Of a stretch of 35,352 nucleotides of DNA, positions 15,340 through 24,718 are shown piece by piece. How positions within the stretch are numbered: the stretch's first letter is position 1; every line of letters starts with the position of its first letter. The notes beneath the pieces are model-generated. The model was not told the DNA's origin, did no database searches, and worked only from the letters and a program-made list of their open reading frames with translations. Source of the stretch: Candidatus Auribacterota bacterium (GTDB lineage: Bacteria > Auribacterota > JAFGBW01 > JAFGJP01). Position numbers and translations under genes: made by a program. Location: positions 1-35,352 of the forward strand of contig JAGLFH010000043.1 in assembly GCA_023144635.1 (NCBI GenBank). The letters are read 5' to 3'.

Positions 15340-16578
15340 ATGAAAATCAGAAAAAGTTTTCTTTTAAAAACTTTGATTTTACCTTTACTTGTTTCATCGT
15401 TTTTTCTCATAGGTTTTCAGCAGGGAATGAGTGCTAAAGGTTACAGATATATGAAATTGAGAGAATTTAACAAAGCCATAGAAGTTTTCAGTATGGCTAA
15501 TGATAAGAAAGGGATTGGCCTTGTTCATATAAAACAGAGATTCTATAAACAGGCAGAAAAAATATTCCAGGAAATAGGTGATGATGACGGTTTGGGGCTT
15601 ACATATCTTCGTATGAGGAAATATGATAAGGCGCTTGCTCATTTTAAAAAGGCAAATAATAATGCAGAAATAGGAATGGTTCTTTGCTCTCAGCATAAGT
15701 TCAAGGAAGCGCTTGAGCATCTTAAAAAAGATAATGATTTTACTGTCGCAGCACACGCTTATATGGGAATGGGACAGTACTCAAAGGCTTTAAAGCTATA
15801 TGAAAGAGCTAATGATTATTCAGGAATGGGATTAACTTATCTTGCAAAAAAACAGTTTGGTAAAGCAAAAGAAAAGTTTGAAAAAACAAATGATGTTTCA
15901 GGTCTTGGGCTCGTTGCTTTAAACGAGGGAAAATTTTCAAAAGCAAAGAGATACTTTGCACAATCCCGCGATTTGGAAGGTTTGGGGCTTGTAGCGCTTA
16001 ATAAGGGAAACTATGGTATGGCCCTTAAATATTTTACGCAGGCAAATGATTTATCTGGAATAGGCAAAGTATATTTTAGAAAAGGTGATTTTGATTTGGC
16101 TGAAAAATACTTTGTTAAAGCAAATGATTTTGATTCTCTTGGTGACCTTTGTTTTTATATACGTCAATTTGATAGAGCCCATGAGTATTTTATAAAAGCG
16201 GGTAATAAAGTTAAAGCTGTTCAGTCATTAAGGGAAAAACCAAGAAAAGTATCTGCTATTAATTATTGTATTAAAGCTATTAAAGAGGGTGAAATGGTTG
16301 GTGAACTAAGATTACAGCTTGGTGAAATACATAGAAAGTTAGAAGAATATAAATTAGCAAGAGAACAGTTTGAAAAAGTTTTGCAAATTGAAGAAATGGA
16401 AGAAACGGCACTTTTCTATATTGCGCGTCTTGAGTGTAGTGCAGGAAATAATATTGCTTCAATAGATAAATATAGAGAGCTTTTGGAGAAATATCCGACA
16501 AGTAAATATCGTTTAGAAGCGCTTAATTCAATAAAAACTATATCTGTATTAAATAAATTACTCGCAAAGAGAAAATAA
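15340..16578 (+). CDS. Secreted helical solenoid protein with about ten 26-residue repeats
   Basis: A 412-residue protein with an N-terminal hydrophobic signal or anchor. From about residue 50 to 315 it is built of about ten units of exactly 26 residues, for example NDVSGLGLVALNEGKFSKAK followed by RYFAQS. The consensus is ND-x-x-GLG-x-x-x-L-x-x-x-x-F-x-x-A-x-x-x-F-x-x-A. This is TPR-like but shorter than the usual 34-residue repeat. The last 90 residues look like ordinary TPRs. AAGGAG precedes the ATG, 20 bases after the glycosyltransferase. A TPR-like protein next to a GT2 often serves as a scaffold for polysaccharide export; this is inference. Confidence 0.78.
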   Translation: MKIRKSFLLKTLILPLLVSSFFLIGFQQGMSAKGYRYMKLREFNKAIEVFSMANDKKGIGLVHIKQRFYKQAEKIFQEIGDDDGLGLTYLRMRKYDKALAHFKKANNNAEIGMVLCSQHKFKEALEHLKKDNDFTVAAHAYMGMGQYSKALKLYERANDYSGMGLTYLAKKQFGKAKEKFEKTNDVSGLGLVALNEGKFSKAKRYFAQSRDLEGLGLVALNKGNYGMALKYFTQANDLSGIGKVYFRKGDFDLAEKYFVKANDFDSLGDLCFYIRQFDRAHEYFIKAGNKVKAVQSLREKPRKVSAINYCIKAIKEGEMVGELRLQLGEIHRKLEEYKLAREQFEKVLQIEEMEETALFYIARLECSAGNNIASIDKYRELLEKYPTSKYRLEALNSIKTISVLNKLLAKRK

Positions 16579-16599
16579 GAAAAAATTAAGGAGAAAAAA

Positions 16600-19500
16600 A
16601 TGAAGTATACAAGTTCACTTATAATTTCAATTTTAATAGCGTGTTTTTTGTTTCAGCCTGTCCAGTTTGCACTTGCGGATGAATGCCCTGCTGAGGGTAC
16701 ATGCGGGCAGGATTTATGTGGATGTTTAGAGGAAGCGCTTGGTATAGATTTAGGGTGTGATGAGGACCCAATAGATCCTATGGGAGGAAAGTTTTATTAC
16801 ACCACTATAGATCTTAAATATGGTGAAGACGCCCAATATATGGCAATGACTCAGCTTTATATGAAAAGATTTTTTTCTTCACAAAGCTCATTTAAAGGTT
16901 CTCTTGGAATGAACTGGGTATCAAATCTTGATATGAGTCTTACGGAAGCTGACTATGCAGTAGTTATAAGAAGCGAGTATGGTGCGCTAATCCCTTTTAG
17001 GTGGAATGAAATAGGTGATATTGAATCTCCTATTTGTGCAACTTCAGGCTTGTTTAAATGTCCTGAAGGATATATCTGGAAAATGAAGTTTGGTACAGAA
17101 GTACTTTTTGAGAAAGTTAATAAGGATGGTTATGAGGGATTTAGAGTTGCACATAAAAAAGACCGTTTCGGAAAAGTAATCAGCTATGAATATGATGATA
17201 GTATTACCAGAAAAGAAGTTATAGATGGTTATATGAAAATAAAATACTATCCTGTAAAAGTTGTTCAGGAACATACCGGTTCTTTTATTGATGTAAACTG
17301 GATACCAGTAACAGACAGTATGGGAAATACTTCTTATTATATAGAATCAGTAAAAGATTCAGGAAATAGAGAGATAAATTATACTTATAAATCAATGGAA
17401 GGAAACGATGACATTATTTATCTTCATAGTGTTACCGATGCAGGTGGCAATTTAGTTTATTATAATTATTTAACTGAAGAGAATGCTTTTGGCGGAAAAG
17501 ATATTACAGGTTATAAAATAACCTGTAAAAAAGGTTATGACACCTTTTATTATTTTAACGAGCCTTTTGCCATACCTACTCACGGATCTGACTGGCACTG
17601 GAATTTAAGAGTTGTAAAAGTAGTTGACCCACTTGGAAATGAAGAGAATTATAGTTTTGACACAAACCTTTCAATGTCTGTCTTTACTGATAAAAAGGGA
17701 AACGAAACGCTTACTAAATATTCTTATATGCAGGTAAATGAGATCATTTATGCAAATGGTATGAATCAACAATATTTTTATGATGAACACAGAAACCTGA
17801 GCGAACTTGTAGACTATAATGGAAACTCAACAAAAGCAAAATATAACGCAAAAGGAAGCACTACAGAGTTAATAGATGCATTGGGAAATATTTCATATAC
17901 AGAATATGACAATGAATATAACCAATGGATAGCAAAAACAGATAATAAAGGGAATGTTTGGCAAAGAGAAGTAGTTGCAGGCAATGTAAAAAGCGAAACA
18001 GATCCTATAGGTAATACGATTCAGTATGAATATGATTCTTTTGGAAAAGTGAGCGCAAAAACAGATGCTCTTGGAAATAAAGTAAATTATGTATATGATC
18101 CTGCCGGTAATCTTTTATCTGTGACAGATGCAGAAGGAAACGCATTGAATTACACTTACAATGAATTTGGCGATAAATTAACTGAGACAGATGCAAAAGG
18201 AAATACAACAACCTACAATTATAATTCTTTAAGAAAACTGACATCAGTTATTTATCCTGATGGTGGAGTAGAAGAATATACGTATGATGCTGTTGGTAGT
18301 GTAATTTCTCATAAAGATGCAAAAGGCAATATTACTACTTATGAATATAACGCAATGGATAAAAAATCATCTGTAAATTATCCAAATGGAATAAGCATTA
18401 CTTATTTATATGATGCATTTGGTAATTTAATAAGTGAAACAAAACCAAATGGTACATGGCAATATGCTTATGATGAAATGAACAGACTTGTTAAAAAGAT
18501 AGCGCCGGATGGAACAGAAACATTGTTTTCATATGATGGAGCATCAGGTTGTAGCCAGTGCGGGCAAAAAGAAAAAATATCATCTATAACGGATGCAAAA
18601 GGAAGCACAACTATTTTTGAATATGATCCGCTGGGTAGAAAAATATTTGAAAAAGACACAAATAATAATTCAATTGAATATGTTTATGATGAGAATAGTA
18701 ATTTAGTTGAATACATAGATAAATTAGGACATAAAACAAAATATGTTTATGATAATTCTAATAGATTAGTAAGTGCTGTTAATCATCTTGGTGAAATGTT
18801 GGAATTAACGTATGACGTAAATGGAAATAAAATTGCTGCAAAAGATCCCAAAGGCAATATCACAGGTTATGAATACAATAAAAACAATATGCCTGTAAAA
18901 GTCATCGATGCAAAGAGTGGAATCACTCAGTTTGCTTATGATAGTAATAATAACAGAGTATCTGTAACTGATCCTTCCGGTAACACATCTAATTATTCTT
19001 ATGATGGACTGGATCGTTTAATAAGCGCAACCGATGCAAAAGGTTTAAATGAAGTATTTGAATATAACCTTAACGGAAAGTTAGTTAAAAAAATAAAGTC
19101 AGATGGAAGCGTTATTGAATACCAGTATGACAGTATGGACAGGCTTGTCCAAAAAGTGCTTCCTGAAAACAAAACAGTTGAATATGTTTATGATGTATCA
19201 GGTAACCTTATATCTACAACTGATGCTATTGGTATTACAACTTATAACTATAACAATCTTAACAGGGCAACAGATGTAACATATCCCGGTGATTACAAGG
19301 TTGCGTATGAATACAATGAGCTGGGTCAGAAAAGTAAGATGACATATCCATCAGGCATGTTCATAGATTATTCATATGATAACTTAAATAGATTAATAGC
19401 ATTAACTGTTAATAAAGATTTAGAGACCAAATCTTTTGCATTTGCATATGATGAAAATGGAAAAAGGATAAGCCTTAATTACCCTAATGGAATAAAAACA

Positions 19501-21117
19501 AACTATTCTTATGATGGTGCAGATAGAGTACTTTCAATTGCAATAGGGACTGATACAGACCCTGATTTAATTGAAAAAATAGACTACGCTTATGATGCAA
19601 ATAGTAACAGAACAAGTAGAATTGATTTAGCAGGAACACACAACTATACTTATGATGATATTAGCCAATTAACAGGTGTTGCTTATCCTGGTGATGAAAT
19701 TCAGAGTTATGCCTTTGACAGTATTGGTAACAGGCTTGAACTTAAAGTTGAAGGTGTTTCCTCAAATGAGGTAATAACATCTGTTTTTAATGAATTAAAC
19801 CAGCTTATAAGGCTTGAGAGTTCAAATTATACAGGCACTGATATAACATCACTTTATGGTGAAATCAATGATGAAAATGCTGAAAAAGTCCTGATTGGTG
19901 GTGTTGAAGTTGCAGTTATTGACGGAAGGTTCACATTCCCTGAACTAAGCCTTGTGCCCGGTAATAATGAGATAGAGTTAGAAGTGTTTGACAAAGCAGG
20001 AAACAGCACAAAAACATCATTAAATATTACATTTGATGAGGCCGCAAAAGCAGTATATAGCTATGATGCAAACGGTAATATGAAAACAAGATCTGTTGCA
20101 GGTACAACATGGTCATTTTCATGGGATGCTGAAAATCATCTTATAAAAGCAGATTCAAGTGAAGGAAAAACAGTTGAATATGGCTGGTATGATGACAACA
20201 GAAATCGCCTTGCATTTAAAAAAATAGATAACAATATCACAAATTATATCTATGATGGTAATCATTGCATTGCAAAATATGATGGTAGTGGTAACTTAAT
20301 ACAAGAACTTATATATGGAGCATTTATTGATGAAGTGCTGATGAGAAAAGATAGCGATAATGCTAACTCTTATTTCCATCAAGATGGATTAAACTCTGTT
20401 GTTGCAATAACTGATGAAACAGGTGCAAAAGTAGCTTCATATGAGTATGATGTATATGGTAAAATAAAAAATAAAACAGAAGCTTTTCCGCTTTCAGCGG
20501 ATCCGCCTCTGGAGGAGAAAAACGAAATTCAGTTTACTGGCAGATGGTTTGATGAGGATACTGGTTTACATTACTACCGTGCACGTTGGTATGATTCAGA
20601 TAGCGGTAGATTTGTTAGCAGAGATCCGATAGGGCTTTGGTTATTGGATAATGATATAAATAAACAGAAACAATATTTGTTAACATTTAATCATAATCAG
20701 ATTTTTAATACGATATTTATTAGTTATGCTATTTTAAATAATGAATTAGATGAAAATATGCAATTTTTAAATTTGTATAATTATGTCAATAATAATCCAG
20801 TCAAATATATTGATTCGTTTGGATTATCAACTGCAGAAAAGATATTTTGGGCAATTGTTAGGTATTTTGGGAAAAAATTTGGAAAAGATTTTACAGGAAC
20901 CAATGGTCCCAAAGAGACAAATCCTGATGCAGATAGTGATGATAGAGATAATGATAATACTCCAGATTTTATGGATCCTGATCCAAAAGATCCTGATAAA
21001 ACACAAAACGATATGGATGGAGATGGTGTGCCTAACGAACGAGATTCAGATATGGATGGAGATGGTATGCCAAATGGATTTGATCCTTATCCTTCAACAT
21101 TTGGCCCATGCCGTTAA
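16600..21117 (+). CDS. Secreted Rhs/YD-repeat protein with variable C-terminal tail
   Basis: A 1505-residue Rhs protein. It has a signal peptide (ending ALA), a cysteine-rich stretch, a DUF6531-like opening around DPIDPMGGKFYY, about 30 YD repeats of the GNxTxYxYD type (about 380-1180), an Ig-like insertion (about 1077-1147), and the Rhs core ending FVSRDPIGL (about 1340). In most Rhs proteins the core continues directly to NLYxYV, but here about 44 extra residues come first. After FGL the tail is about 98 residues with an Asp-rich DxDGDG repeat region like thrombospondin type-3 calcium sites. No toxin motif is recognised. AAGGAG precedes the ATG. It is last in its operon. Confidence 0.9.
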   Translation: MKYTSSLIISILIACFLFQPVQFALADECPAEGTCGQDLCGCLEEALGIDLGCDEDPIDPMGGKFYYTTIDLKYGEDAQYMAMTQLYMKRFFSSQSSFKGSLGMNWVSNLDMSLTEADYAVVIRSEYGALIPFRWNEIGDIESPICATSGLFKCPEGYIWKMKFGTEVLFEKVNKDGYEGFRVAHKKDRFGKVISYEYDDSITRKEVIDGYMKIKYYPVKVVQEHTGSFIDVNWIPVTDSMGNTSYYIESVKDSGNREINYTYKSMEGNDDIIYLHSVTDAGGNLVYYNYLTEENAFGGKDITGYKITCKKGYDTFYYFNEPFAIPTHGSDWHWNLRVVKVVDPLGNEENYSFDTNLSMSVFTDKKGNETLTKYSYMQVNEIIYANGMNQQYFYDEHRNLSELVDYNGNSTKAKYNAKGSTTELIDALGNISYTEYDNEYNQWIAKTDNKGNVWQREVVAGNVKSETDPIGNTIQYEYDSFGKVSAKTDALGNKVNYVYDPAGNLLSVTDAEGNALNYTYNEFGDKLTETDAKGNTTTYNYNSLRKLTSVIYPDGGVEEYTYDAVGSVISHKDAKGNITTYEYNAMDKKSSVNYPNGISITYLYDAFGNLISETKPNGTWQYAYDEMNRLVKKIAPDGTETLFSYDGASGCSQCGQKEKISSITDAKGSTTIFEYDPLGRKIFEKDTNNNSIEYVYDENSNLVEYIDKLGHKTKYVYDNSNRLVSAVNHLGEMLELTYDVNGNKIAAKDPKGNITGYEYNKNNMPVKVIDAKSGITQFAYDSNNNRVSVTDPSGNTSNYSYDGLDRLISATDAKGLNEVFEYNLNGKLVKKIKSDGSVIEYQYDSMDRLVQKVLPENKTVEYVYDVSGNLISTTDAIGITTYNYNNLNRATDVTYPGDYKVAYEYNELGQKSKMTYPSGMFIDYSYDNLNRLIALTVNKDLETKSFAFAYDENGKRISLNYPNGIKTNYSYDGADRVLSIAIGTDTDPDLIEKIDYAYDANSNRTSRIDLAGTHNYTYDDISQLTGVAYPGDEIQSYAFDSIGNRLELKVEGVSSNEVITSVFNELNQLIRLESSNYTGTDITSLYGEINDENAEKVLIGGVEVAVIDGRFTFPELSLVPGNNEIELEVFDKAGNSTKTSLNITFDEAAKAVYSYDANGNMKTRSVAGTTWSFSWDAENHLIKADSSEGKTVEYGWYDDNRNRLAFKKIDNNITNYIYDGNHCIAKYDGSGNLIQELIYGAFIDEVLMRKDSDNANSYFHQDGLNSVVAITDETGAKVASYEYDVYGKIKNKTEAFPLSADPPLEEKNEIQFTGRWFDEDTGLHYYRARWYDSDSGRFVSRDPIGLWLLDNDINKQKQYLLTFNHNQIFNTIFISYAILNNELDENMQFLNLYNYVNNNPVKYIDSFGLSTAEKIFWAIVRYFGKKFGKDFTGTNGPKETNPDADSDDRDNDNTPDFMDPDPKDPDKTQNDMDGDGVPNERDSDMDGDGMPNGFDPYPSTFGPCR
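19447..20637 (+). repeat. Rhs duplicated block, copy 1
   Basis: This 1191-base part of the main Rhs gene, from YDENGKRISLNYPNG to RDPIGL, is repeated at 22285-23445. The copies differ mainly by point changes and by one 10-codon difference near FPLSADPPLEE. It is the homology that lets C-terminal cassettes be exchanged. Confidence 0.9.
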
Positions 21118-21154
21118 TGTATATTTATAAAACAATAAAATGAAAGGAGTAATT

Positions 21155-21505
21155 ATGAAAAATAATAAAATAACTTTAAAATTTAATATAATACTAATGC
21201 TATTTTTATTATTTTATCTATTTGTTAATTTATCAATAAAATTTGTGTTTGATGTAGAGTTGTCAGAATTAGAAAAAGTAGCATTTATTGATAAAATTTT
21301 TGAAACTTCTCAATTTTTGGGGTTTTTATGTGTTTCCTTTGCAATATTTTTGTATATTTCATTAATTTTTATATTAAGCTATTTCATAAAAAAAATATGG
21401 AATTATTTATTAGTTGAGAGAATTGACATTATTAATAAAATAGATTATCAAGAGGCACTTACTATAGGTATCTTGATAAGTTTTTTTATAGAACTCTGCT
21501 GTTAG
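21155..21505 (+). CDS. Small membrane protein, candidate immunity to the first Rhs tail
   Basis: About 116 residues with two or three membrane helices and a charged loop between them. I took the ATG at 21155 because AAAGGAGT lies just before it; the frame opens 15 bases earlier at an ATG that overlaps this site. It directly follows the main Rhs gene, which is where an immunity gene is expected. No family recognised, so immunity is inferred from position only. Base composition is even richer in A and T than the Rhs gene. Confidence 0.6.
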   Translation: MKNNKITLKFNIILMLFLLFYLFVNLSIKFVFDVELSELEKVAFIDKIFETSQFLGFLCVSFAIFLYISLIFILSYFIKKIWNYLLVERIDIINKIDYQEALTIGILISFFIELCC

Positions 21506-21542
21506 TTTGCTCAAAATTATAATCTAAATATTAAGGTGAGAT

Positions 21543-22058
21543 ATGAAAATACTAATAACATATTTGGTGTCTTTAATTTTTTTGAGTTTATTTCATTTAA
21601 CAACTTATTTTTATTCTAAAGATATAATTCTTTTAGAAGGTAGAGGATTGAAGAACTGTTATTTTAAAAAAAGTACTCTTGAAGATATACAGAGAGAATT
21701 TGGAATACCAGATTCTTTTAGATCAAATCACTCTAAAAGCGAAAATATAGTTTATTCAATGTATGGTTTAAAATTTAATATCTGCGCTGATAAGTTAAAT
21801 ACTATAATAACATTAAATACATTTAAGGGTAAAACCTCAAAAGGAATCAGTTTGGATTCATCTTTAGAAGATGTTGAAAGGATTTATGGTACACCAAAGT
21901 TAGAATCTTCAAAAAATAAAAATGATAGTAAGTATTGGATATATCCAAAAGAAGGAATAGTCTTTTGGTTAGATAATTCAAAATCTTCTAACAATAAGAG
22001 GTGTATTAAGAAAATTGTAATCTGTTCAAAAAAGACGGGGGAGGTCTTTAAAAAATAA
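21543..22058 (+). CDS. Membrane-anchored protein with two related lobes
   Basis: A 171-residue protein with an N-terminal anchor and then two similar halves: STLEDIQREFGIPDS with YGLKFNI, and SSLEDVERIYGTPK with EGIVFWL. The pattern (short helix, small-residue turn, then hairpin strands) resembles BamE/SmpA-like or DUF4309-like lobes. AAGGTGAG precedes the ATG. It lies in the cassette region and may be an immunity or accessory protein; function unknown. Confidence 0.6.
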   Translation: MKILITYLVSLIFLSLFHLTTYFYSKDIILLEGRGLKNCYFKKSTLEDIQREFGIPDSFRSNHSKSENIVYSMYGLKFNICADKLNTIITLNTFKGKTSKGISLDSSLEDVERIYGTPKLESSKNKNDSKYWIYPKEGIVFWLDNSKSSNNKRCIKKIVICSKKTGEVFKK

Positions 22059-22284
22059 AGTCAACCCTAGAATTTGAAAATAGCAAAGTTTTCTTTGGAA
22101 AAATAGGATCAGGTCTCGAGTTAGAGAGTTTTCACTTGCTATTACTGTAAGATATTAAGGGACGGAGGCCAATAGTCCATTAGCTATACTGCTATTCTTT
22201 TTATCCTGTTATTTGGTCTAAATAATTTTCGTGTTTTTTCTTTCTTTCGTGCCTTTGCTTTTTCATTTCGTGCTTTCGTGTTTA
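22059..22284. other. Recombination junction before the orphan Rhs cassette
   Basis: Mostly non-coding sequence. It contains an aggatcaggtctcgag stretch that resembles, from memory, sequences found at ends of REP/IS200-type transposase elements, and a run of TTCGTG motifs at about 22227-22280. The Rhs homology begins abruptly at 22285, so this is the seam where the cassette was joined. Confidence 0.5.
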
Positions 22285-23904
22285 TATGATGAAAACGGTA
22301 AAAGAATAAGCCTAAATTATCCTAATGGAATAAAAACAAACTATTCTTATGATGATGCAGATAGAGTCGTAACCATTTCAACAGGTACAGATGCAGATCC
22401 TGCTTTAATTGAAAAAGTAGATTATGCTTATGATACGAATAGCAACAGAACAAGTAGAATTGATAAAGCTGGCACACACAATTACATATATGATGTGACA
22501 AGCCAGTTAACAGCTGTTACTTATCCTGATGGTGAAACACAAAACTACACTTTTGATGTGGTTGGTAACAGATTAGAATTTGTAAAAGAAGATGCAAACG
22601 GAAAAGAAACTATAACATCAGTTTTTAATGAGCTTAATCAATTAAAAAGAACTGAAAACTCAAATTACGAAGGTGGAGATATAATATCTTTATCAGGTAT
22701 TATTGAGGATGAGAATATCGATAAAATCATTATTAACGGGAAAGTTGCCAAGATAAAGGATGATGTTTATTCATTAGATGAATTAAAATTAAAACCGGGT
22801 GTAAATATTGTTACTGTTGAAGTCACAGACCTTGCAGAAAATACCGTATCAGAAGACTACACCTTTATCTTAGATGATAAAGCTAAAGCTACATATTCTT
22901 ACGATGCTAATGGCAACCTCAAAACAAAATCAGAAAAAGGTATGACTTGGACATTTAAGTGGGATGCTGAAAATCATCTTACAAAAGCAGATTCAAGCGA
23001 AGGTAAAACAGTTGAATATGGCTGGTATGACAATAACAGAAACCGTATTGCATTTAAAAAAGTAGAGAACATAATTACAAATTACATTTATGATGGAAAC
23101 AACTGCATAGCAAAATATGATAGTAATGGCAATTTAATACAAGAACTTGTCTATGGTGCATTTATTGATGAAGTACTGATGAGGCATGACAGCGATAATA
23201 CTAACAAATATTTCCATCAGGATGGTATTAATTCAGTTATTGCAATAACTGATGATAGTGGAACTAAAGTAGCTTCTTATGAGTATAATGTATATGGCAA
23301 GATTAAAAATAAAACAGGTTCTTTGGAAAATGAAATCCAATTTACAGGAAGATGGTTTGATGAAGATACTGGTTTGCATTATTATCGTGCTCGCTGGTAT
23401 AATAGCGATAGTGGAAGATTTGTTAGCAGAGATCCAATTGGGTTATCATCAGGTGATGTAAATTTTTATAGATATGTAAAAAATAATCCTTCAAAATTTA
23501 TTGACCCTTTTGGTCTTATAGAAATTTGTTTTCCTCTACCTTCAAAAATATCACCTTGGAAAGATGTTAGCGGTCCGTATAATGAAACGTCATGGCATGG
23601 TGATGGTCATAAAGATGATGAAGGTACTCTCGGGTGGGGAATAATGGTTTGGACAAAGACTAGAGATTATGATCAAGAAAGAACCTTTATAAAAAGAAAA
23701 CTCTGTTATATTTGTAGTAATGGTATTCTTATCGTAGAAGTTAGAGAAGAACAACCTGAAATAGATAAGCGAACGATTACAAGAACAGAAATTATAAAAA
23801 CTATAATAAAAAGAGTTGGATGGGGTGGGTATACAACAGAAAACCCAAATGGTCAGGAAGTAACATTTGGAGAAGGTGATAGCGACCATGCATATACAGA
23901 TTGA
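22231..23904 (+). CDS. Orphan Rhs C-terminal cassette with a new toxin-like tail
   Basis: A 557-codon frame that starts only by chance: GTG at 22231, no ribosome-binding site, and 18 codons of TTCGTG-rich sequence before Rhs homology begins. It lacks the signal peptide and all N-terminal YD repeats. The rest matches the 3' part of the main Rhs gene: YD repeats, the Ig-like insertion and the core ending RDPIGLSSGDVNFYRYV. After DPFGL comes a different 128-residue tail, with WHGDGHKDDEG, CYICSNG and GEGDSDHAYTD. This is the classic orphan Rhs-CT layout. The tail is probably a toxin, but no known catalytic motif is recognised. Confidence 0.75.
   Translation: MFFLSFVPLLFHFVLSCLYDENGKRISLNYPNGIKTNYSYDDADRVVTISTGTDADPALIEKVDYAYDTNSNRTSRIDKAGTHNYIYDVTSQLTAVTYPDGETQNYTFDVVGNRLEFVKEDANGKETITSVFNELNQLKRTENSNYEGGDIISLSGIIEDENIDKIIINGKVAKIKDDVYSLDELKLKPGVNIVTVEVTDLAENTVSEDYTFILDDKAKATYSYDANGNLKTKSEKGMTWTFKWDAENHLTKADSSEGKTVEYGWYDNNRNRIAFKKVENIITNYIYDGNNCIAKYDSNGNLIQELVYGAFIDEVLMRHDSDNTNKYFHQDGINSVIAITDDSGTKVASYEYNVYGKIKNKTGSLENEIQFTGRWFDEDTGLHYYRARWYNSDSGRFVSRDPIGLSSGDVNFYRYVKNNPSKFIDPFGLIEICFPLPSKISPWKDVSGPYNETSWHGDGHKDDEGTLGWGIMVWTKTRDYDQERTFIKRKLCYICSNGILIVEVREEQPEIDKRTITRTEIIKTIIKRVGWGGYTTENPNGQEVTFGEGDSDHAYTD
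22285..23445 (+). repeat. Rhs duplicated block, copy 2
   Basis: This 1161-base copy of 19447-20637 includes the Ig-like insertion. It ends at the same RDPIGL codons, after which the two tails share nothing, as expected for Rhs cassette exchange. Confidence 0.9.
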
Positions 23905-23968
23905 TATCTATTTATGTTAATAATATTACTTAACTTAGAGAATTTTATTTTTGGAAAGGAGCAATAAG

Positions 23969-24622
23969 ATGAAAACTAATAAAATAAAGTTATTAAAAAG
24001 AATTTTTTTACTTGTAACGGTTTCAGTTTTATTTGTGGCGATTGGATATAATTTTATTATTAGAATAGATGATTGTAAAATAGCAGAGTACAATATGAAA
24101 ATGCCTTTGTCTATTCAAGTCCCTTTAAATAAATTGGTTCTTATCCGTAGTGGTAATAATTTTGGAGCTTTTAAATTGTTAAGGAAAGCAAGTAAATCAG
24201 GCTTTCTAAATGGCGCAAAATATGAATATTGGTATATAAATGATGGAAACAATGATTTAACAAATTCAAATGTAAAGCATGGGACTAGTTTTGTATTTGA
24301 AAATTATGATAAAATACCGTTAAACTCATTAGAAAGAAGAGTTGTTGATAGAGGCTCAAATCTAAATATAAAAGTTGGAATACTTTGTGTTGAATGGTCA
24401 AGAGGAAATCATATTTATACAGAATCTTATTATGATGGAGAGGAAACAACAATTAGTAGTAATTTTGAAATTACTGCTACTAATTGGAGTGAAGTTAAAG
24501 AAATTGATCTTTCTTCGAAAGAGCTTCGGTGGATTGGTGAAAAAACTTCTTTCGGAAAAGAAGGGGATGTATCACACATCAACTTAAACGGAAAAAGAGC
24601 AAAGATAAGAGAGAAAAAATAG
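23969..24622 (+). CDS. Membrane-anchored protein, candidate immunity to the orphan Rhs tail
   Basis: About 217 residues: an N-terminal hydrophobic anchor (LVTVSVLFVAIGYNFII) and an extracytoplasmic domain. AAAGGAG lies a few bases before the ATG at 23969; the frame is also open from a TTG at 23951, which is less likely. It directly follows the orphan Rhs tail, in the immunity position. No family recognised; the link is inferred. Confidence 0.6.
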   Translation: MKTNKIKLLKRIFLLVTVSVLFVAIGYNFIIRIDDCKIAEYNMKMPLSIQVPLNKLVLIRSGNNFGAFKLLRKASKSGFLNGAKYEYWYINDGNNDLTNSNVKHGTSFVFENYDKIPLNSLERRVVDRGSNLNIKVGILCVEWSRGNHIYTESYYDGEETTISSNFEITATNWSEVKEIDLSSKELRWIGEKTSFGKEGDVSHINLNGKRAKIREKK

Positions 24623-24718
24623 GGTCAAATCTTTACTGGCTGTTGCCCAAATCAAAAAAAATAGCAATAAAAACTTGAAAACTCATTGATAGAAATTATA
24701 CAAAAGAAGAAATAGATC

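Noticed and set aside
16600..21117. Type VI secretion-associated Rhs
   Set aside because: There is a signal peptide at the N-terminus and no PAAR domain, VgrG or chaperone gene nearby.
20783..21130. 115-codon plus-strand frame in the tail of the main Rhs gene
   Set aside because: It is a second frame of the Asp-rich repeat region and mirrors its periodicity; the Rhs frame has the clear homology.
24375..24587. 70-codon plus-strand frame inside the candidate immunity gene at 23969-24622
   Set aside because: No ribosome-binding site and no domain; the longer anchored protein explains the sequence.
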